A stretch of DNA of 64,000 nucleotides from Streptomyces halstedii (lineage in GTDB: Bacteria > Actinomycetota > Actinomycetes > Streptomycetales > Streptomycetaceae): positions 62,001 through 126,000 of the forward strand of contig JOAZ01000007.1 in NCBI GenBank assembly GCA_000720535.1, written 5' to 3'. Position 1 is the stretch's first letter. Each line of letters starts with the position of its first letter. Position numbers and translations under genes: made by a program. A model generated the notes under the pieces. It was not told where the DNA came from, ran no database searches, and was given only the letters and a program-made list of their open reading frames with translations. Of the stretch, positions 1 through 6,938 are shown piece by piece.

Positions 1-324
1 TCCAACCCCCGGGTCGCCCAGATAGACCTCGCCTACCACGACATCCACCGCCGCCGGGGGCTCTACTACCTCCTGGAGCGCAAGGGACAGGCCGCCCGCA
101 TCTGCAACGACCTGAAGATCTTCGAGGGCAAGTCCGTGCCCCCGCAGACCACCAGGGCACGGCTGCGCGGCGACTTCATCCGGCGGGCCCAGGAGCAGCG
201 CAGGGACTTCACCGTCGACTGGGTGCACCTCAAGCTCAACGACCAGGCGCAGCGCACCGTGCTGTGCAAGGACCCGTTCCGCTCGGTCGACGACCGCGTG
301 GAGAAACTCATCGCCGGCATGTGA
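1..324 (+). CDS. pafA: Pup--protein ligase PafA, C-terminal part
   Basis: The window opens inside this gene; the last 107 residues are present and end at a TGA (322-324). PafA attaches the small protein Pup to lysines of proteins destined for the actinobacterial proteasome. The visible part is the C-terminal region of the family, with the stretch [20 protein letters not shown] near the start and the conserved tail with CKDPF and VEKLIAGM. The assignment is strengthened by pafB and pafC downstream, the usual neighbours in actinobacteria. The catalytic N-terminal domain lies outside the window, so its integrity cannot be judged. A strong terminator hairpin follows, so the FKBP genes downstream probably have their own promoter. 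Confidence 0.93.
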   Translation, partial: SNPRVAQIDLAYHDIHRRRGLYYLLERKGQAARICNDLKIFEGKSVPPQTTRARLRGDFIRRAQEQRRDFTVDWVHLKLNDQAQRTVLCKDPFRSVDDRVEKLIAGM

Positions 325-357
325 TCCGGGCCGTACCCCCTACGGCCGTGACGCGTT

Positions 358-388
358 CGGGCCCCGTACGTTCTTCGTACGGGGCCCG
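358..388 (+). terminator. Intrinsic-type terminator after pafA
   Basis: Perfect 13-bp inverted repeat (CGGGCCCCGTACG, loop TTCTT, then its complement) starting 34 nt after the pafA stop. There is no long T-run, as is common for Streptomyces terminators. Confidence 0.8.
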
Positions 389-473
389 TCGCCCGTGCAC
401 CCGCGGGGAGCGCCGGAGAGCCCTTAGAGTGGCCCGGACCCCCTGTACGTGCCGTCTGAGATCTGAGGAACCA

Positions 474-1409
474 GTGCGCCGACTTGCCGGCCTTCTCGTC
501 GTCCCCCTACTGCTGCTGTCCACGGCGGCCTGCGGCGACGACAAGGCCTCCGACTCCACCTCGACCAAGAACGGCGCCCCCGCGATCACCGCGGGCGCGA
601 AGTTCGGCGAGAAGCCCACCCTGGCCAAGGGCGAGGGCACCCCACCCAAGGAACTGAAGACCGAGGTCATCAGCGAGGGTGACGGCGCGAAGCTCAAGAA
701 CGGCGACGCGATCCAGGTGAACTACCTGGGCCAGGCGTGGGACTCCGACAAGCCGTTCGACAACAGCTTCGACCGCAAGCAGCCCTTCGACCTGACCCTC
801 GGTGCGGGCATGGTCATCCAGGGCTGGGACAAGGGCCTCGTCGGCCAGAAGGTCGGCAGCCGCGTCGAGCTGGTCATCCCGCCGGACCTCGGCTACGGCG
901 AGCAGGGCCAGGGCGACATCAAGCCCAACGCCACGCTGGTCTTCGTCGTGGACGTCCTGAAGGCGACTCAGATCCCCGCCTCCGCCAAGGGCACCGAGGT
1001 CGCCCAGGACAACATCGACCTGCCCAAGGTCGGGACGAACACCGACGGCAAGGCGCCCTCGGTGAAGATCCCCGCGAGCGACCCGCCGAAGAAGCTCGTC
1101 TCCAACTACGTCCTGGAGGCCAAGGGCGACGTGGTCAAGGAGACCGACAGCGTCGTCGTCAACTACGTGGGCATGGTGTGGAAGGACAAGAAGACGTTCG
1201 ACAGCACCTACGAGACGGGCAAGACCCAGACCTTCCCGCTGGCCCAGGTCACCCTCAAGGGCCTCAAGGACGGCCTGATCGGCAAGACGGTCGGCAGCAG
1301 GGTGCTGCTCGTCGTCCCGCCGTCCGAGGGCTTCGGGGACGAGGCGCAGCAGAGCATCCCCGCCAAGTCGACGCTCGTCTTCGCCGTGGACATCCTCGCG
1401 AAGATGTAA
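474..1409 (+). CDS. Tandem FKBP-type peptidyl-prolyl isomerase lipoprotein
   Basis: Predicted secreted lipoprotein of 311 residues that should catalyse prolyl cis-trans isomerisation outside the membrane. A signal peptide (about residues 1-19, starting VRRLAGLL) ends in lipobox STAAC, with lipidated Cys20. A low-complexity linker follows, then two FKBP domains (about 60-163 and 205-311); the first has FDLTLGAGMVIQGWDKGL and GYGEQGQGDIKPNATLVFVV, and both end in the typical LVFxVDIL strand. The GTG start at 474 is chosen because it gives the signal peptide directly and is preceded by GAGGAA. Longer frames reaching back into the pafA terminator make no sense. The second domain is more diverged and lacks the GWDKGL signature, so it may be non-catalytic. 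A single-domain FKBP gene follows 44 nt later. Confidence 0.9.
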   Translation: MRRLAGLLVVPLLLLSTAACGDDKASDSTSTKNGAPAITAGAKFGEKPTLAKGEGTPPKELKTEVISEGDGAKLKNGDAIQVNYLGQAWDSDKPFDNSFDRKQPFDLTLGAGMVIQGWDKGLVGQKVGSRVELVIPPDLGYGEQGQGDIKPNATLVFVVDVLKATQIPASAKGTEVAQDNIDLPKVGTNTDGKAPSVKIPASDPPKKLVSNYVLEAKGDVVKETDSVVVNYVGMVWKDKKTFDSTYETGKTQTFPLAQVTLKGLKDGLIGKTVGSRVLLVVPPSEGFGDEAQQSIPAKSTLVFAVDILAKM

Positions 1410-1453
1410 GACTGTCCCGGTTGCCCAGTTCATCATTTAGAGGAGCAAAGTCA

Positions 1454-1828
1454 GTGAGCATCGAGAAGCCCGAGATCGACTTCCCGGGTGGCGAGCCGCC
1501 GGCCGACCTGGAGATCAAGGACATCTGGGAAGGTGACGGGGCGGTGGCCGAGAAGGGCCAGACCGTCTCCGTCCACTACGTCGGCGTGGCCTTCTCCACC
1601 GGTGAGGAGTTCGACGCCTCCTGGAACCGCGGCACCCCGCTCCAGTTCCAGCTCGGCGCCGGACAGGTCATCGCGGGCTGGGACCAGGGCGTGCAGGGCA
1701 TGAGGGTCGGCGGCCGCCGCCAGCTGACCATCCCCGCGCACCTCGCGTACGGCGACCGCGGCGCCGGTGGCGGCCGTATCGCCCCGGGCGAGACGCTGAT
1801 CTTCGTCTGCGACCTGGTCGGCGTCTGA
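1454..1828 (+). CDS. Cytoplasmic FKBP-type peptidyl-prolyl cis-trans isomerase
   Basis: Single-domain FKBP of 124 residues without a signal peptide, so probably a cytoplasmic prolyl isomerase or folding helper. Signature segments are GQTVSVHYVG, the active-site stretch QLGAGQVIAGWDQGVQGM and the C-terminal GETLIFVCDLVGV. The Trp of AGWDQG is the expected floor of the binding pocket. The GTG start at 1454 follows AGAGGAGC. The gene lies 44 nt after the FKBP lipoprotein and the two are probably cotranscribed; a strong hairpin closes the unit. The substrate is not indicated by context. Confidence 0.92.
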   Translation: MSIEKPEIDFPGGEPPADLEIKDIWEGDGAVAEKGQTVSVHYVGVAFSTGEEFDASWNRGTPLQFQLGAGQVIAGWDQGVQGMRVGGRRQLTIPAHLAYGDRGAGGGRIAPGETLIFVCDLVGV

Positions 1829-1848
1829 GCCGCCGGGTGTGACAGCGG

Positions 1849-1880
1849 CGAGGGCCCGTGCCGGACGGCACGGGCCCTCG
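1849..1880 (+). terminator. Terminator after FKBP gene
   Basis: Perfect 14-bp stem (CGAGGGCCCGTGCC, loop GGAC) followed by CTTTGG, 20 nt after the FKBP stop. It separates the FKBP pair from pafBC. Confidence 0.85.
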
Positions 1881-1945
1881 CTTTGGTCCGGACACCCCGG
1901 GGCGGTACGGTCGGGCGTCGAGGAGCACGTACAGAAAGGGCGTCG

Positions 1946-2899
1946 ATGGCGATCGCCAAGGCCGAACGGCTGATGAACCTGGCGCTGTGCCTGCTGGGTA
2001 CCCGGCGCCCGCTCAGCAAGCGCGAACTGCGCGGGTCCATCGAGGCCTACCTGGAAGCGGGCTCCGACGACGCCTTCAACCGGATGTTCGAGCGGGACAA
2101 GGACGATCTCCGCGAACTCGGCCTGGTCATCGAGACCGTGGAGAACCTCGACGGCGACACCGGCTACCTCGCGCGCCGCGACAGCAACCGGCTGCCCCCC
2201 ATCACCCTGGACGCCGAGGAGGCCGCCGCCCTCGGACTGGCCGCCAAGGTCTGGCAGCAGGCCCGCCTCGCCGGGGCCGCCAGCGGAGCCCTCCAGAAGC
2301 TCCGGGCCGCCGGGATGCCGGAGGCGGAGGACGCCTACGAGGTGCACAGCGCCCTGGAGCCCCGTATCCCGGTGCACGAGGCCGCCTTCGAGCCGCTGAT
2401 GCTCGCCTGCCGGGACCGCCGCCCCGTCACCTTCGACTACCGCAAGGCCAACGCCGCCCGCCCCGAGCAGCGCCAGGTCGAACCCTGGACGCTGGAGTGC
2501 TGGCGCGGCCACTGGTACCTGGCCGGCTGGGACCGCGAGCGGGGCGCCGAGCGCGTCTTCCGGCTGTCCCGGATCTCCGGCCGGGTCCGCTCCCGCGCCG
2601 GGGCCTTCACGGCGCCGGTGCCGGACGTGGTGACCGTACGCGAGACGGTGGAGAGCTGGGCGGGGGAGACCGCGACCCGCACCGCCCGGATCCGGCTGAA
2701 GTCCGGCTCCGGCTACCCGCTGCGGGCCCGCGCGACATCCGTCCGGGACCTCGGTGGCGGCTGGGACGAGCTGGAGATCCCGTACGGGCACGGGCTGGAC
2801 GCCTGGCTCGTGGAGTTCGGGCCGGACGTCGTGGTGAGCGAACCCGCCGACCTGCGGGCCGATGTGGTGGACCGGCTGCGCGCCGTGGCCAAGGACTGA
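1946..2899 (+). CDS. pafB: WYL-domain transcriptional regulator PafB
   Basis: 317-residue WYL-family regulator. In mycobacteria PafB works with PafC as a DNA-damage-responsive activator. An N-terminal winged-helix region (about 1-75) begins MAIAKAERLMNLALCLLGT, and the WYL-type ligand-binding region includes GHWYLAGWD and RVFRLSRI (about 190-220), followed by the WCX C-terminal domain. The ATG at 1946 is preceded by AGAAAGG. pafC begins 15 nt after the stop, so the two are cotranscribed. Placement next to pafA is the standard actinobacterial arrangement. The role in the damage response is known for mycobacteria and inferred here. Confidence 0.93.
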   Translation: MAIAKAERLMNLALCLLGTRRPLSKRELRGSIEAYLEAGSDDAFNRMFERDKDDLRELGLVIETVENLDGDTGYLARRDSNRLPPITLDAEEAAALGLAAKVWQQARLAGAASGALQKLRAAGMPEAEDAYEVHSALEPRIPVHEAAFEPLMLACRDRRPVTFDYRKANAARPEQRQVEPWTLECWRGHWYLAGWDRERGAERVFRLSRISGRVRSRAGAFTAPVPDVVTVRETVESWAGETATRTARIRLKSGSGYPLRARATSVRDLGGGWDELEIPYGHGLDAWLVEFGPDVVVSEPADLRADVVDRLRAVAKD

Positions 2900-2914
2900 G
2901 GGGGAGCCGTACTC

Positions 2915-3871
2915 GTGGCCACGAACGCGATCGACCAGACCCGGCGGATGCTCTCCCTGGTGACCTATCTGCGGGAGCGTCCCGGCGCGCACGTCCAGGA
3001 CGTGGCCCGCGCCTTCGGGATCACCGAGGACGAGCTGATCTCCGACCTCGACGTGCTGCCCATGTGCGGGACCAGCTTCCGTGGCGGCGACCTGCTCGAC
3101 ATCGACACCGACGGCGACCGGATCTGGTGGCACAACCCGGACGACGTGGCCGAACCGCTGCGGCTGGCCGCCGACGAGGCGACCGCCCTGCTCGTCGCGG
3201 CCCGCGCGGTGGCCACCCTGCCCGGCCTGCGCGAGAGCGACCGGCAGGCGCTGGTGCGGGCCACCGCGAAGCTGGAGACGGCGGCCGGCGAGGTGGGGGC
3301 CGCCAGTTCGCGGCTCTCGGTCACCTTCGAGTCCGAGGGCGGGGTCTTCGCCGACGTCGACCGGGCGATCTCCGAGCGGCGCCGCCTCTGGCTGCGCTAC
3401 TACTCGCCCGCCCGCGACGCGCTGACCGAGCGCGAGGTGGACCCGATCCGGCTGTTCGCCGTCGGCCACACCTATATGGAGGGCTGGTGCCGGCTCACCG
3501 AGGCGCGGCGCACCTTCCGGCTCGACCGGGTCGCCGAGATCCGCCTCCTCGACGCCCCCTCCGAACCGCCCGAGCTCGAACTGCGCGACCTGTCCGAGGG
3601 CCTGGTGCAGCCCGCGGCCGAGGACCCGGAGGTCGTGATCGAGGTCGGCCCCGGCGGCCGCTGGGTCGCCGAGTACTACCCGCACGACAGGGCCGAGGAA
3701 CTGCCCGACGGCGGCATGCGGATCACCCTGCGCACCCCCGACCCCGCCTCGCTGCGCCGGCTCGCCCTGCGGCTCGGCGGGGAGGGCCGCATCACCGCAC
3801 CCCAGGACCTGGCCGAGAGCGCGCGGGCGGCGGCCCGTGAGGCACTGGCCGCCTACGACGGCGCACTCTGA
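2915..3871 (+). CDS. pafC: WYL-domain transcriptional regulator PafC
   Basis: 318-residue paralogue and partner of PafB. It has an N-terminal helix-turn-helix (about 1-60, with RMLSLVTYLRERPGAHVQDV) and a WYL region with GHTYMEGWCRL and FRLDRVAEI (about 185-215). The signature Trp-Tyr-Leu is altered to Tyr-Met-Glu, as often seen in PafC. The GTG at 2915 is preceded by GAGGGGGAG. Transcribed directly after pafB. The heterodimer activates DNA-repair genes in mycobacteria; that function is inferred here from family and synteny. Confidence 0.92.
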   Translation: MATNAIDQTRRMLSLVTYLRERPGAHVQDVARAFGITEDELISDLDVLPMCGTSFRGGDLLDIDTDGDRIWWHNPDDVAEPLRLAADEATALLVAARAVATLPGLRESDRQALVRATAKLETAAGEVGAASSRLSVTFESEGGVFADVDRAISERRRLWLRYYSPARDALTEREVDPIRLFAVGHTYMEGWCRLTEARRTFRLDRVAEIRLLDAPSEPPELELRDLSEGLVQPAAEDPEVVIEVGPGGRWVAEYYPHDRAEELPDGGMRITLRTPDPASLRRLALRLGGEGRITAPQDLAESARAAAREALAAYDGAL

Positions 3872-3910
3872 GAGCGGGGACCACCGGTGTACACAGGAGA
3901 CCGACGTCAC

Positions 3911-4222
3911 ATGACCGTCCTGCCGCGCGCCCCGCACGGACCGGGTTCCGGCGCCCCGGCGCGCACGCAGCACGGACCGGTCCCCGTGCCGGTGCCCGCC
4001 GCCGTGCGGTTCCGGGCGGCCTGCCCGGACTGCCGTGCCCGGTTCGAGCTCGGCGCGGAGGCGCTGCGGCTGGCCATAGGCGCCAGCCGCCGTACCACCT
4101 TCTACTCCTTCACCTGTCCCGAGTGCGGCTCGGCCGTCCGCAAGCCGGCCGGGGAACGCATTGTGGAACTCCTCACCGGGGGCGGGGTGCGGACGCTGCG
4201 TCTGCACACCGCCGCCCGCTGA
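3911..4222 (+). CDS. Small protein with two CxxC knuckles, unknown function
   Basis: 103 residues, no recognised named family. The N-terminal third is rich in Pro, Gly and Ala and probably disordered. The C-terminal part has paired motifs CPDC and CPEC about 35 residues apart, the pattern of a zinc ribbon, with FYSFTCPECGSAVRKPA around the second pair. The ATG at 3911 is preferred because AGGAGA precedes it by 10 nt; a GTG at 3887 would add 8 residues. It lies between pafC and a small membrane protein on the same strand, so it is probably in the pafBC-tatAC transcription neighbourhood. A DNA- or protein-binding adaptor is possible but not shown. Confidence 0.7.
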   Translation: MTVLPRAPHGPGSGAPARTQHGPVPVPVPAAVRFRAACPDCRARFELGAEALRLAIGASRRTTFYSFTCPECGSAVRKPAGERIVELLTGGGVRTLRLHTAAR

Positions 4223-4258
4223 CCCGCACGGAACCGAGAGAACTCCGAGGCCCCGTCC

Positions 4259-4456
4259 ATGTTCTGGCCCATGCTCGCCATCGCTCTGGGATTCCTCGGC
4301 CTGGCCGTGCTCGGCGTCCTGGCCGTCAAGGTCTTCGTCGAGGCGCAACGGCTCGGCAGGCAGGTCGCCGCCACCACCCGGCGGATCAACCGAGCGGCGG
4401 AGGACCTCGAACGAGCGGCGGCCACCCTCGCCGACACCGGTGAGGCCCTGCGCTAG
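4259..4456 (+). CDS. Small single-span membrane protein
   Basis: 65 residues. One hydrophobic segment (about 3-24, beginning MFWPMLAIALGFLGLAVLG) is followed by a basic, amphipathic helix with regularly spaced Arg and Ala that ends in ERAAATLADTGEAL, probably a short coiled coil on the cytoplasmic side. The gene starts 36 nt after the CxxC protein and lies upstream of tatA. The shape resembles a TatA-like small membrane protein, but it lacks the FG hinge motif, so I do not call it a Tat component. Function unknown. Confidence 0.65.
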   Translation: MFWPMLAIALGFLGLAVLGVLAVKVFVEAQRLGRQVAATTRRINRAAEDLERAAATLADTGEALR

Positions 4457-4606
4457 CGGGGGCGGGGCCTCCAGATTCGTGGCGGCGGAAGGTACGCTGC
4501 TGGAGTGGCCCAGGCAGGGAGGTACGGGCCGCGCACGCGGGAGGGGGCGTACGCACGGGCATTGCCCTGCGTTTACCCCTGCGGGTTACGATCGCTGCCA
4601 GCGCGA

Positions 4607-4626
4607 GGCCGGACGTACGTCCGGCC
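4607..4626. promoter_or_regulatory. 20-bp perfect palindrome upstream of tatA
   Basis: GGCCGGACGTACGTCCGGCC is a perfect palindrome ending 52 nt before the tatA start. It could be a dimer-binding operator; no regulator is indicated. Confidence 0.45.
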
Positions 4627-4678
4627 GTACGGGTAGCGAGCCCACCCTCCAGTCGCCTCAGTGAGAAGGAAGTCGCAC

Positions 4679-4972
4679 ATGATCGGCAATCTGAAGCCCC
4701 TAGAGATCGTTCTGATCATCGCTGTCATCCTGCTTCTGTTCGGTGCCAAGAAGCTTCCTGACATGGCCCGTTCGCTCGGCAAGTCGGCCCGCATCCTCAA
4801 GAGCGAGGCCAAGGCGATGAAGAAGGACGACGCGGAGCCCGCGGCGCCCACGACGGAGACCGTGGCCGACCCCACGCCCCCGGCCGCCTCCGCCCGCACG
4901 ATCCAGGCCGCGCCCGGTGACGTCACCAGCGCCCGCCCGGTCGCTGAGCCCAAGCCCACCACCCAGAGCTGA
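4679..4972 (+). CDS. tatA: Sec-independent translocase subunit TatA
   Basis: 97-residue membrane protein that oligomerises to form the pore element of the twin-arginine translocation system, exporting folded proteins. A short periplasmic N-terminus and transmembrane helix ([20 protein letters not shown], about 7-26) contain the conserved FG hinge and are followed by the amphipathic helix [20 protein letters not shown]. The C-terminal tail is Ala/Pro/Thr rich. The ATG at 4679 follows GAGAAGGAAG. tatC begins 49 nt downstream, so both are likely cotranscribed. TatB is not in this window, as expected in Streptomyces. Confidence 0.95.
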   Translation: MIGNLKPLEIVLIIAVILLLFGAKKLPDMARSLGKSARILKSEAKAMKKDDAEPAAPTTETVADPTPPAASARTIQAAPGDVTSARPVAEPKPTTQS

Positions 4973-5021
4973 CAGCTGCCCCGTACCACCGACAGCTGCC
5001 GCACGAGACGAGGGAAGTGGG

Positions 5022-5978
5022 TTGCTCAAGTCTGCCCGCAAGCAGGAGAAGGACGACGAGGGGCGGATGCCCCTCCTCGATCACCTGCGTGAGCTGCGCA
5101 ACCGGCTGCTGAAGTCGGTCCTGGCCATCGTGGTCGCCGTCATCGCCTCGGCCTTCGTCTACCGGGACATCTTCGAGTTCCTGATGGACCCGATCCTGGA
5201 CTCGGTGGGCTGCAAGAACGGCGCCGTGACCATGATCAACGGCCGGCCGTGCGCGGAGATGACCACCAACGGTCTGCTGTCCCCCTTCACCATCGCGCTG
5301 AAGGTCTCGCTGATGGCCGGTGTGCTGGTGGCCACCCCGGTCTGGCTCTACCAGCTGTGGGCGTTCGTCGCCCCGGGTCTGCACAAGCAGGAGAAGCGCT
5401 ACTCCATGGCCTTCGTGGCCGCCGGTGTCCCGCTCTTCGTCGGCGGTGCCTACCTGGCGTACGCGATCCTGCCGCAGACCGCCGAGATCATGCTCGGCTT
5501 CACGCCCGACAACGTGAAGAACCTGCTGCCGCTCGACGACTTCCTCGACCTGATCACCCGCATGGTGATCGTCTTCGGGCTGGCCTTCGAACTGCCGCTG
5601 CTGCTCATACTGCTGAACATCACCGGTGTCCTCAGCGGTGCGCGCATGCTGCGCTGGTGGCGCGGGATGATCGTCGGGCTCACCGCCTTCGGGGCCATCG
5701 CGACGCCCGGCGGCGACCCCCTGTCGATGATCCTGCTGGCCGGCCCGCTCGCCGTGCTGTACTTCGTCGCGGTCGGCTTCTCCCTCCTCAACGACAAGCG
5801 CAGGCGCAGGAACAACCCCGACTCCGGACTCGACGACGACGAGGCCTCGGTCCTGGACCTCACCCCCGAGCCCATCGGCCCGGCGGGCGGTCCCCGGGCG
5901 GCCCTGCCCGAGCAGGCCGGCGGCGACACGGACGGTGCGCGATCTCACCGGCTCAACGGTTACGACGACATCACCTGA
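5022..5978 (+). CDS. tatC: Sec-independent translocase subunit TatC
   Basis: 318-residue polytopic receptor for twin-arginine signal peptides. The conserved N-terminal cytoplasmic segment MPLLDHLRELRNRL precedes the first of six predicted membrane spans; later landmarks are SPFTIALKVSLMAG, YQLWAFVAPGL and the region around ITRMVIVFGLAFELP. The C-terminal tail (about 265-318) is charged and species specific. The start is placed at TTG 5022 (LLKSARKQEKDDEG), preceded by GAGACGAGGGAAG; no ATG or GTG is available in frame until the Met just before PLLDHL, which is a possible alternative. Linked to tatA. Confidence 0.93.
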   Translation: MLKSARKQEKDDEGRMPLLDHLRELRNRLLKSVLAIVVAVIASAFVYRDIFEFLMDPILDSVGCKNGAVTMINGRPCAEMTTNGLLSPFTIALKVSLMAGVLVATPVWLYQLWAFVAPGLHKQEKRYSMAFVAAGVPLFVGGAYLAYAILPQTAEIMLGFTPDNVKNLLPLDDFLDLITRMVIVFGLAFELPLLLILLNITGVLSGARMLRWWRGMIVGLTAFGAIATPGGDPLSMILLAGPLAVLYFVAVGFSLLNDKRRRRNNPDSGLDDDEASVLDLTPEPIGPAGGPRAALPEQAGGDTDGARSHRLNGYDDIT

Positions 5979-5995
5979 CCTTGTAGGGTCCGCGG

Positions 5996-6886
5996 GTGAC
6001 CAGCGAGATCACCCTCTTCGTCAATCCCACCGCGGGACGCGGCCGGGGCGCGCGTGCCGCGCAGCCGGCCGCTTCCGCGTTGCGGGACGCCGGATTCTCC
6101 GTGCGCACCGTCCTCGGTGAGGACGCCGCCGACGCCCTGCGGCGGGCCCGGGAGGCGGTGGCCGGCGGGACCGGTGCCCTGATAGCCGTGGGCGGGGACG
6201 GCATGATGTCCCTCGCCCTCCAGGCCGTCGCGGGCACCTCGACCCCGCTCGGCGCCGTCGCCGTCGGAACCGGCAACGACTTCGCCCGCGCCCTCGGGCT
6301 GCCGGTCCGCGATCCGGCCGCGGCGGGGCGGCTGTGCGCCGAGGCGCTCAAGGCGGGTACGGTCCGCGAGATCGACCTCGGCCGGGCCGGGGAGCGCTGG
6401 TTCGGCTCCGTACTCGCCTCCGGCCTCGACTCCCGGGTCAACGACCGCGGGAACCGGATGCGGTGGATCGGCGGGCGGTTCAAGTACGACGTGGCCCTCC
6501 TCGCGGAGCTGGCCGCCCTGCGCCCCTTCGCGTACCGCGTCCGGCTGGACGGCGGACCGGTGCGGGAGATCGAGGCCACGCTGATCGCGGTGGGCAACGG
6601 CACGGCCTACGGCGGCGGCATGCGGATCTGCGCGGACGCCGTCATGGACGACGGGCTCTTCGACGTGACCGTGGTCGGCGCGTGCAGCCGCACCACCCTG
6701 CTCCGGGTCTTCCCCCGCGTGTACAAGGGGACGCACCTGGACCACCCCGTGGTGAGCGTGCACCGGGTCACCTCGATCGAACTGGCTGCGGCCGGGGTCA
6801 CCGCCTACGCCGACGGCGAACCGCTGGGCCCGCTGCCCCTCACGGCCACCTGCGTGCCCCGTGCCGTCCGGGTCCTCACCGGGTGA
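5996..6886 (+). CDS. Diacylglycerol kinase family lipid kinase
   Basis: 296-residue protein of the DAGK/sphingosine-kinase fold that should phosphorylate a membrane lipid such as diacylglycerol using ATP. The N-terminal nucleotide-binding domain has the hallmark NPTAGRGRG (about 10-18), GGDGMMS (about 67-73) and GTGNDFARALG (about 92-102); the C-terminal beta-sandwich contains NGTAYGGGMRICADA. It starts 18 nt after tatC. TAGGGT at 5984-5989 lies 6 nt upstream of the GTG, consistent with a -10 element and a leaderless transcript. The exact lipid substrate cannot be told from sequence. Confidence 0.9.
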   Translation: MTSEITLFVNPTAGRGRGARAAQPAASALRDAGFSVRTVLGEDAADALRRAREAVAGGTGALIAVGGDGMMSLALQAVAGTSTPLGAVAVGTGNDFARALGLPVRDPAAAGRLCAEALKAGTVREIDLGRAGERWFGSVLASGLDSRVNDRGNRMRWIGGRFKYDVALLAELAALRPFAYRVRLDGGPVREIEATLIAVGNGTAYGGGMRICADAVMDDGLFDVTVVGACSRTTLLRVFPRVYKGTHLDHPVVSVHRVTSIELAAAGVTAYADGEPLGPLPLTATCVPRAVRVLTG

Positions 6887-6938
6887 GAACAAAAGACCGG
6901 GCGGGTTGTCGGACCCGGCGGGTAGGCTCGTACGCAAG

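Noticed and set aside
1451..4348. A 965-codon open frame on the minus strand opposite the FKBP, pafB and pafC genes
   Set aside because: Its translation is a low-complexity Gly/Val/Leu/Asp/His mix mirroring the codon pattern of the true genes on the other strand. No domain, no ribosome site, no signal; it is a GC-bias shadow.
4259..4456. The small membrane protein as TatB or a second TatA
   Set aside because: It lacks the FG hinge and the conserved start of the amphipathic helix.
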